From: JAMXLL01 sp035279875
GTDB taxonomy: Bacteria > Desulfobacterota > Binatia > Binatales > Binataceae
Length of the DNA: 27,350 nt
Direction: 5' to 3'
Assembly: GCA_035279875.1 (NCBI GenBank)
Contig: DATEGX010000076.1
Span: 1-27,350 of the forward strand
In this document: piece after piece, positions 22,665-27,350 of the stretch
Position numbering within the stretch: position 1 is the stretch's first letter
Layout of the letters: the number at the start of each line of letters is the position of its first letter
The notes under the pieces: generated by a model
The model's input: only the letters and a program-made list of their open reading frames with translations
Told to the model about the DNA's origin: nothing
The model's database searches: none
Made by a program: the position numbers and the translations under genes

Positions 22665-22964
22665 ATGAGCGATAACAAGGGAACGCGCTTATTGCGGCTG
22701 GCGGACGAACTGGCCGAGGCCGCCAAAAGAGTCGGGCTCGAGGTGCGGCGGGAGAAAATCCTGCGCGAGGTTGGCTATCGCGCGCGCGGCGGGGCATGCC
22801 GTTTTCGCGACAAGAACCTGATTATTCTCGATCGTGAGATGCCGCCCGCGGAGCAGGTCGAGATGCTGGCCGAAGCCCTGCGCGATCGCGACCTCGACGA
22901 CGTCTATCTGTCGCCGGCGGCGCGGCGGATGGTCGAGGCCGCCGCCGAGGCCGAGCAGGGTTGA
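22665..22964 (+). CDS. Unknown 99-residue protein
   Basis: I do not recognise a named family. The 99-residue product has two helices around LLRLADELAEAAKRVGLEVRREKI, then a short Gly/Cys turn RGGACRFRDKNLIILDREMPPAEQVEMLAEALRD, and a helical tail. The single Cys sits in GGACRF; no metal motif is seen. From memory, similar small proteins occur in Deltaproteobacteria, but I cannot verify that. I chose ATG 22665 (MSDNKGTR) with a GGAAG just upstream rather than the longer frame from 22635. The fur-type gene lies 267 bp downstream, with a hairpin-rich stretch between. Confidence 0.65.
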   Translation: MSDNKGTRLLRLADELAEAAKRVGLEVRREKILREVGYRARGGACRFRDKNLIILDREMPPAEQVEMLAEALRDRDLDDVYLSPAARRMVEAAAEAEQG

Positions 22965-23083
22965 GGCTCGCGCTGCCGCCGAGCAGGTTCGCGCGGCCTG
23001 CGGGCGCGGCCCCCGTGAAGGAGGCTGGCTGATTTCGCGATTCGACTCGCGCCTTCGCTTCTCGCAGCATGTGATCGGCCCTG

Positions 23084-23172
23084 GCGGAGGACCGCGGGAT
23101 GTCCGGGTTCTGGTTCACCGAACCTTACCGGGAAGTCCCGGTGCGGTGGACCTGCCGAGCCGAACTAATCGG
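23084..23172 (+). other. Cluster of four short hairpins upstream of the Fur-family gene (possible structured RNA)
   Basis: Within 89 bp there are GCGG-AGGA-CCGC (23084-23095), GGTTC-ACC-GAACC (23112-23124), ACCGGG-AAGT-CCCGGT (23127-23142) and CCGA-ACTAA-TCGG (23160-23172). All are perfect inverted repeats with 3-5 nt loops. None has a T-run. The region lies in the 267-bp non-coding gap before fur. It fits a structured leader or a small RNA, but no known riboswitch consensus was recognised. High GC alone produces hairpins, so confidence is limited. Confidence 0.4.
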
Positions 23173-23231
23173 ACGGTGGGGATCGGAGCCGTGAACAGGT
23201 TCATAAGCCGAGCGGCCGAGAGAGAGAAAAA

Positions 23232-23690
23232 GTGAGCGAGCGCCCGGCCAGCAGGAAATCGGTGCAGCGCATGGAGCTGTTCCACTCGCGGTTGCGCGAG
23301 CACGGATTAAAGTCCACCTCGCCGCGCGACGATATTGCCCGGGTATTTTTCGACCTTGGCCGCCATGTCAGCGCCGAAGAGCTCTACGCCGAGGTCAAGC
23401 AGATCAATCCTCACGTCGGCTATGCGACAATTTATCGCACGCTCAAACTGCTCAAGGAATGCGGGCTGCTGTTCGAGCGTCATTTCGACGAAGGCCAGGC
23501 GCGCTACGAAGTGGCCGGCGATCACCATCACGACCATTTCATTTGCGAGAGCTGTGGCCGGATTTTGGAATTCGAAGACGATTCGATGGAACGCCTGCAG
23601 CAGGAAGTCGCCAGCCGGCTGGGCGTCCTGCTCACCCGCCACAAGATGGAACTTTACGGGTTGTGTGCCGATTGCCGGCGAAAGCAATAG
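23232..23690 (+). CDS. Fur-family metal or peroxide regulator
   Basis: The product has 152 residues. The winged-helix domain (about 15-90) includes LKSTSPRDDIARVFFDLGRHVSAEELYAEVKQ and GYATIYRTLKLLKECGLL. The metal domain has the HHHDHFIC sequence (about 98-105) and two CxxC pairs, Cys105/Cys108 and Cys145/Cys148, which form the structural zinc site in PerR and many Fur proteins. Whether it senses iron, zinc, manganese or peroxide cannot be read from this. The start is GTG 23232 after a GAGAGAGAG-type ribosome-binding stretch. It is followed after 202 bp by the racemase gene, with a long inverted repeat between them. Confidence 0.95.
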   Translation: MSERPASRKSVQRMELFHSRLREHGLKSTSPRDDIARVFFDLGRHVSAEELYAEVKQINPHVGYATIYRTLKLLKECGLLFERHFDEGQARYEVAGDHHHDHFICESCGRILEFEDDSMERLQQEVASRLGVLLTRHKMELYGLCADCRRKQ

Positions 23691-23758
23691 GCAACACGCG
23701 CGTTCGCACCCCGTTAGTCCGCATCGTCGTCAATCCGGTCAGGCCGTCAAGCTCGGGC

Positions 23759-23798
23759 ATTTGCGATAACCAGGCGACCGTCGCGCGGTATCGCAAAT
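23759..23798. repeat. Perfect 10-bp inverted repeat between fur and the racemase gene
   Basis: ATTTGCGATA (23759-23768) and TATCGCAAAT (23789-23798) are exact inverted copies with a 20-bp spacer. Arm centres are 30 bp apart, close to three helical turns. The spacer contains a smaller inverted repeat GCGA-CCG-TCGC. It starts 69 bp after the fur stop and ends 95 bp before the racemase ATG. It could be a paired operator or a transcript-end hairpin; no T-run supports intrinsic termination. Confidence 0.6.
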
Positions 23799-23892
23799 TC
23801 GAACCCTGGTCCGCCGGTTGCTCTACTGGCCCGGCCGCAAATGATGCTAAGGTTGGGCGCGTAAACGACGCGATCCGCGAGGTGAATCGATC

Positions 23893-25047
23893 ATGGGAGT
23901 GCTCTCAGGTTTCCGGGTAATCGAGCTTGCCGGCATTGGTCCGGCTCCGATGTGCGCGATGCTGCTGTCCGATATGGGCGCCGACGTAGTGCGAATCGAT
24001 CGCCTGGCCGACGCCGGATTGGGCATCCAGGTGGAGACCAAATTCAGCCTGCTCAATCGCGGCCGGCGTTCGATTGCTCTCGACCTGAAGCGGCCCGAAG
24101 CGACTGAGACGATCCTGCGGATGGTCGAGAAGGCCGACGCGTTGATCGAAGGATTCCGGCCGGGCGTGATGGAACGGCTCGGCATCGGGCCTGACTTGTG
24201 CCTGACGCGCAACCCCAGACTGGTCTACGGCCGGATGACCGGGTGGGGACAGGAGGGTCCGCTCGCGCAGGCGGCCGGGCACGATATCAACTATATCGCG
24301 CTGTCGGGCGCGCTTCATTCAATCGGGCGGCGCGGCGAAGCACCCGTGCCACCACTCAACCTGGTCGGCGACTTCGGCGGCGGCGCGCTCTACCTGGCGC
24401 TCGGCGTCGTGGCAGGCATCCTCGAGGCGCAGAAATCGGGCAAGGGGCAGGTGGTCGATGTCGCGATGGTAGACGGGGTCGCGTCCCTGATGACCGCTAT
24501 CTACGGGATGCATGGCGCCGGCATTTGGACCAACGAGCGCGGCGCAAATATGCTCGACACCGGCGCACACTACTACGACGTTTACGAAACCAAGGACGGC
24601 AAGCACATCTCCATCGGCTCGATCGAGACCAAATTCTACCAGGAGTTGCTCGAGCGCAGCGGACTGAAGAACGAAGAACTGCCGCGCCAGAACGATCGCC
24701 AGTCATGGCCAAAGATGAAGGAGCGGATCAAGGCGCTTTTCCTGACCAAGACTCGCGATGAATGGTGCAAGGTCATGGAAGGCACCGACATCTGCTTTGC
24801 GCCGGTATTGAGCATGGAGGAAGCGCCTGAGCATCCGCACAACCGCTTGCGCGCGACCTTCGTCAAGCAGGGCGGCGTCACGCAACCCGCGCCGGCGCCC
24901 CGTTTCAGCCGCACGCCGAGTGCGATTCAAGGGCCGCCGGCGGTCCCCGGCGAGCATACCGAAGAAGCGCTGGGCGATTGGGGTTTCAGTCCGGCGGACG
25001 TGGACAAGTTGAGAAACTGCGGAGCAATTGCCAATCGACGCGCGTAA
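23893..25047 (+). CDS. CaiB/BaiF-family protein, alpha-methylacyl-CoA racemase-like
   Basis: The product has 384 residues, near the family's 360-400. N-terminal VLSGFRVIELAGIGPAPMCAMLLSDMGADVVRID is the CoA-binding start. His130 in AAGHDINYIALSG and Asp160 in LVGDFGGGALYLALG have the same 30-residue spacing as the catalytic His126/Asp156 of Mycobacterium tuberculosis alpha-methylacyl-CoA racemase. Asp160 also matches the nucleophile position of type III CoA-transferases. The GANMLDTGAHYYDVYETKDGKHISIGSIETKFYQELL segment, with a conserved Glu, favours racemase. It would interconvert 2R/2S-methylacyl-CoA thioesters in branched-chain or sterol side-chain oxidation, consistent with etfBA in this window. 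GAGGTG about 8 bp upstream supports ATG 23893. Confidence 0.92.
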   Translation: MGVLSGFRVIELAGIGPAPMCAMLLSDMGADVVRIDRLADAGLGIQVETKFSLLNRGRRSIALDLKRPEATETILRMVEKADALIEGFRPGVMERLGIGPDLCLTRNPRLVYGRMTGWGQEGPLAQAAGHDINYIALSGALHSIGRRGEAPVPPLNLVGDFGGGALYLALGVVAGILEAQKSGKGQVVDVAMVDGVASLMTAIYGMHGAGIWTNERGANMLDTGAHYYDVYETKDGKHISIGSIETKFYQELLERSGLKNEELPRQNDRQSWPKMKERIKALFLTKTRDEWCKVMEGTDICFAPVLSMEEAPEHPHNRLRATFVKQGGVTQPAPAPRFSRTPSAIQGPPAVPGEHTEEALGDWGFSPADVDKLRNCGAIANRRA

Positions 25048-25102
25048 TACATTCTCAGCAATATAGGCTGAGGATAAATGGGATCGGTTGGAGAAGGATC
25101 AA

Positions 25103-25126
25103 TATGGCCGGGAGAGCCAGGCGCTA
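25103..25126 (+). other. Possible 7-codon upstream ORF before the zinc-ribbon NUDIX gene
   Basis: A strong ribosome-binding sequence (GGAGAAGG, 25090-25097) lies 5 bp before an ATG at 25103 that encodes only MAGRARR and stops at TAG 25124-25126. The NUDIX gene's preferred ATG (25130) is 3 bp after that stop and has no good ribosome-binding site of its own. A leader peptide with translational coupling is possible. Alternatively the same ribosome-binding site is chance, or the NUDIX gene starts at the TTG at 25088. Confidence 0.3.
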
Positions 25127-25129
25127 GCT

Positions 25130-25726
25130 ATGAGCGAAAACCGATCCACTAGTAGTAGTGACCCTGACTCACCAGTTCGAGCGAACCATCATCTTCAGCA
25201 TCAATTTCCCCATAACGCGCGGTTTTGCGCGCTATGCGGCGGCGAGATGCGGATGCGCCTCGTGCTGCCGGAGCGCAAGCGTCACAAGGTGTGCGCGAAC
25301 TGCGGATTTATCGATTTCCCCGGACCGAAGCTGGTGGCAGGCTGTCTGGTGATTGACGGCGGCCGGGTACTGTTGCTGCGGCGCGGAATCGTACCACAGA
25401 TTGGCAAATGGACCTTTCCCGGTGGCTACGTCGACCTCGGCGAAACTCCGGAGCAGGCCGCGTTGCGCGAGACCGGCGAGGAAGTCGGAATGCGCGTCGA
25501 ACTCGGGCCGCTGCTCGGTGTGTTTAGCGACCCGGCGGACCCGATCGCCGCGGTCGTGGTCTATATGGCCAGACCGGGAGCCGAAAAGCCTGGCGTATCG
25601 GACGAAGCGACTGAAGTCCGCTATTTTGCGCCCGAGGAAATACCGTGGGACGAAGTCGCTTTCCAGACGACGAACGACGCGCTGCGTGCATGGATCGTCT
25701 CGCTTGAGCATAATTCACAGGAATAG
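25130..25726 (+). CDS. NUDIX hydrolase with N-terminal zinc ribbon (NADH pyrophosphatase-like)
   Basis: The product is 198 residues from ATG 25130; a TTG start at 25088 would add 14. A zinc ribbon with two CxxC pairs is visible as FCALCGGEM and, about 25 residues later, KVCANCGFIDFPGPK. The NUDIX domain follows, with GKWTFPGGYVDLGETPEQAALRETGEEVGM. The box keeps G-x5-E-x7-RE-x-x-EE-x-G, with Thr where a bulky hydrophobic residue is usual. This two-part layout matches the NudC-like/zinc-ribbon NUDIX group, which acts on NADH, ADP-ribose or decaps RNA in some members. It follows the racemase gene on the same strand by 82 bp. A small upstream frame may affect its translation. Confidence 0.88.
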   Translation: MSENRSTSSSDPDSPVRANHHLQHQFPHNARFCALCGGEMRMRLVLPERKRHKVCANCGFIDFPGPKLVAGCLVIDGGRVLLLRRGIVPQIGKWTFPGGYVDLGETPEQAALRETGEEVGMRVELGPLLGVFSDPADPIAAVVVYMARPGAEKPGVSDEATEVRYFAPEEIPWDEVAFQTTNDALRAWIVSLEHNSQE

Positions 25727-25744
25727 AGTAGCTTGTTGCTACTC
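25726..25744. terminator. Weak hairpin between convergent NUDIX and DNA ligase genes
   Basis: GAGTAGC (25726-25732) and GCTACTC (25738-25744) are perfect inverted copies with a 5-nt loop, beginning on the last base of the NUDIX stop. No T-run follows on either strand, so termination is only suggested by its position between convergent genes, 33 bp from the ligase stop. Confidence 0.4.
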
Positions 25745-25777
25745 CACTAACGCTCTCCACAATGCCTTAGTTAGAGA

Positions 25778-27350
25778 TCAATTTCCCGAAGTCAGCGGCT
25801 TGACGATCTGACGATCGAATTGCGCAGTCATAGTCTCGATCGTGTCTGCTTCCTCCGGCGCCTTGTCCGCGCGCACGTTCAGGATACGGGCGAAGCGCAG
25901 CGCGATTCCGCCAGCGTAACGCGGACTGCGTTGAAGATCGCTGTATGCTACTTCGACCACCACTTCAGGGCGGACGAAGACTGTGCCGCCGCGCTCGCCG
26001 GTTTTGAGTGCGAGCAGCCGTTCGGTCATCTCCTTGAAGTCCGCGTCGGTCATGCCTTTGAAGGTCTTGCCAACCTCGACCAGTTCACCGCGGTGCGGGT
26101 CGCGGGCCGCCAGATGGTAGTTCGAGAGCCATCCATGGCGCCGCCCATAGCCCCAATCTGCCGCTACGATTACCAGGTCGAGCGTCCGAGCCGGCTTAAT
26201 TTTGAGCCATCCGCGGCCGCGCGCCCCAGGGGTGTAGAGACTCGCGAGGCCCTTGGCCATTACGCCTTCGAACCCGGCCGCAACCGCATTCGCATAGAAG
26301 AGTTCGCCTTCCTTAACCGACGCGGGCACGATTCTCGTGGCGAGTTGCAGCCCGCCTTGCTCAGCGATTTCGCTCAGGGCGCGATAGCGTTCCGCATATG
26401 GAGCATCGATGAGCAGTTGACCGTCGCATCCGATAAGATCAAAGACGAAAAGCCGGATCGGCTGTTCGGCGCGAAGCCGCTCGACTTCGCGCACCCGTCC
26501 AAAGCGGCGCATCAATTCCTGGAAGGCCAGCTGTTTGCCGCCCGAACCAACCGCGATCACCTCGCCGTCGAGGATGGCTTGCCGTTCAACAATCGGCGCC
26601 ATCATTTCGGTGACTTCAGGCAAGCTGGGCGAAATGTCGTTCATCCGGCGTGAAAAGATCCGGATGCCGGCGCGGGTGCAATGGATCTGCACGCGCGCGC
26701 CGTCGAGTTTGTGCTCGAGCGCGAGGCCCGGCCCGAGAATCTCGAAGGCGTCGGCAATGCGCGGCGCGGGCGCGGCGAGCATCGGGCGGATTGGCCGCGC
26801 GTCGGGCGCGGCGAGCGACAGCGCCTGGTCGTCGGAACCGGCAGGAGCAGGCTCCATAATCGCAGGACGTCCAGCTTGACCCGCCGACTTGTCCGCTGTT
26901 TCCCCCGACTGTAACGCGACCGGAACGGATCCGGACAGCGGACCAGGCGCATCGACCCGAGGCGAGCGCATCAGCCCCACCACACGCCCCAAGTCCGTTT
27001 CGAGCATATGTGCCCGGCGTATCTCGGCCACCGGACGATTCGACATCCGCGCGATCGCCTCGAGCATGAGTCCGTCGCTCATCCCGTGGCGCATCTCGCG
27101 AATGAGTATTTTCGCCAGATATTTGCCTTCCAGCGCGCTGGCGCGGACGAAAAGATCGCGCAGTTCGTCAAGCTTGCGCCGCCGGGAGTTGCGGCCCTCG
27201 ATTGCGGCGATTCGTTCAAAGGAGTCAGCGACCTCGTTGATCGCCAGGGTAGGCTCCGGGTCATTCGGCCTCCTGCGCAAGAAGATCTCGACCGCCTCGC
27301 CGAAGTCGGTCGCGGCAGCAAAGATCTCCTCGCCTCCATCGTCATCGCCG
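25778..27350 (-). CDS. ATP-dependent DNA ligase, archaeal-type (N-terminus beyond the right edge)
   Basis: The frame is open to the right edge, so the visible 523 residues lack the true N-terminus; a TTG at 27280 is not the likely start. The N-terminal DNA-binding domain includes DFGEAVEIFLRRRP, RRRKLDELRDLFVRA and EGKYLAKILIREMRHGMSDGLMLEAIAR. The adenylation Lys lies in LEHKLDGARVQIH (codon 26708-26710). Further motifs are AILDGEVIAV, RLFVFDLIGCDG, FEGVMAKGL and WLKIKPARTLDLVIV, and an OB-fold ends in the PEVVVEVAYSDLQRSPRYAGGIALRFAR stretch. Between the first two domains is a low-complexity linker of about 55-60 residues (Ala/Pro/Gly-rich). This type seals nicks using ATP. No Ku or LigD polymerase gene is visible nearby. 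Confidence 0.95.
   Translation of the reverse strand, partial: GDDDGGEEIFAAATDFGEAVEIFLRRRPNDPEPTLAINEVADSFERIAAIEGRNSRRRKLDELRDLFVRASALEGKYLAKILIREMRHGMSDGLMLEAIARMSNRPVAEIRRAHMLETDLGRVVGLMRSPRVDAPGPLSGSVPVALQSGETADKSAGQAGRPAIMEPAPAGSDDQALSLAAPDARPIRPMLAAPAPRIADAFEILGPGLALEHKLDGARVQIHCTRAGIRIFSRRMNDISPSLPEVTEMMAPIVERQAILDGEVIAVGSGGKQLAFQELMRRFGRVREVERLRAEQPIRLFVFDLIGCDGQLLIDAPYAERYRALSEIAEQGGLQLATRIVPASVKEGELFYANAVAAGFEGVMAKGLASLYTPGARGRGWLKIKPARTLDLVIVAADWGYGRRHGWLSNYHLAARDPHRGELVEVGKTFKGMTDADFKEMTERLLALKTGERGGTVFVRPEVVVEVAYSDLQRSPRYAGGIALRFARILNVRADKAPEEADTIETMTAQFDRQIVKPLTSGN

Noticed and set aside
23127..23160. GGGAA...CGGTG resembling a cobalamin riboswitch core
   Set aside because: The remaining conserved segments (including the CCGCxACTG part and peripheral stems) are absent; the match is explained by a small hairpin.
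23155..23180. ACTAATCGG similar to the 3' end of 23S rRNA
   Set aside because: Only about nine bases match and the flanking conserved 23S sequence is missing.
23780..23835. Sequence resembling a - strand tRNA (ATTCGAACC followed by GCTCTACTGG)
   Set aside because: The span between possible acceptor arms is too short (about 55 nt), the anticodon arm is missing, and the TTCGAA lies within the inverted repeat region.
1..27350. CRISPR array, prophage genes or a known defence operon
   Set aside because: No regularly spaced direct repeats, Cas, restriction-modification, toxin-antitoxin or phage structural genes were seen on either strand.

Overview
The window is about 27 kb of high-GC bacterial chromosome, densely packed with genes on both strands. 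The markers point to a soil- or sediment-type, metabolically versatile bacterium near Acidobacteria, Deltaproteobacteria or the uncultured Binatota. They include an acidobacterial-type VWFA protein, an archaeal-type ATP-dependent DNA ligase, an IclR regulator beside etfBA, an alpha-methylacyl-CoA racemase, scattered Rieske-oxygenase components, and an rpsO-pnp-M16 peptidase operon. This placement is inference from gene content; no rRNA or tRNA gene was found to fix it.

Layout. 1-2675 (+): the C-terminal end of a probable cytochrome c-family protein, a 358-bp gap with a perfect 12-bp hairpin, an MFS transporter and a DUF192 lipoprotein-like protein. 2698-5975 (mostly -): an isolated rplS, a small Cys-rich unknown on the + strand, and a three-gene - strand cluster (methyltransferase, VOC/glyoxalase-fold protein, aldo/keto reductase). 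5976-8906 (+): a divergent control region with a good sigma70-type promoter and an inverted repeat, then an IclR regulator and etfBA. A two-way intrinsic terminator separates etfA from the convergent - strand block rpsO-pnp-M16 peptidase (9039-12862), which has a secreted VWA protein upstream.

14498-16344 holds pieces of a ring-hydroxylating dioxygenase system: a beta subunit plus a 74-residue companion on +, and a 2Fe-2S ferredoxin plus flavin reductase on -. No catalytic alpha subunit is present. 16350-17336 is a small lower-GC island with an orphan 140-residue protein and a decayed transposase C-terminus, most like IS1595/ISXO2, that carries a probable frameshift and an amber stop. 17337-19905 (-) is a gamma-glutamyltransferase-family gene followed by a cyclase-family amidohydrolase. 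20128-22964 holds a 68-residue unknown with its own promoter, a NUDIX hydrolase, a DsbA/HCCA-isomerase-like protein, a tandem universal stress protein and a 99-residue unknown. 22965-25726 (+) holds a hairpin-rich leader-like stretch, a Fur-family regulator, a long inverted repeat, an alpha-methylacyl-CoA racemase-like CoA-transferase-fold enzyme and a zinc-ribbon NUDIX hydrolase. The window ends inside a - strand ATP-dependent DNA ligase whose N-terminus lies beyond the right edge.

Functionally, much of the window fits acyl-CoA/aromatic catabolism with ETF electron transfer, next to RNA turnover and translation genes and stress or metal response genes. I saw no CRISPR array, prophage or recognisable defence operon. 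The least explained parts are the IS-scar island, the hairpin-rich region before fur, the 30-bp-spaced inverted repeat after fur, and the small conserved-looking unknown proteins.
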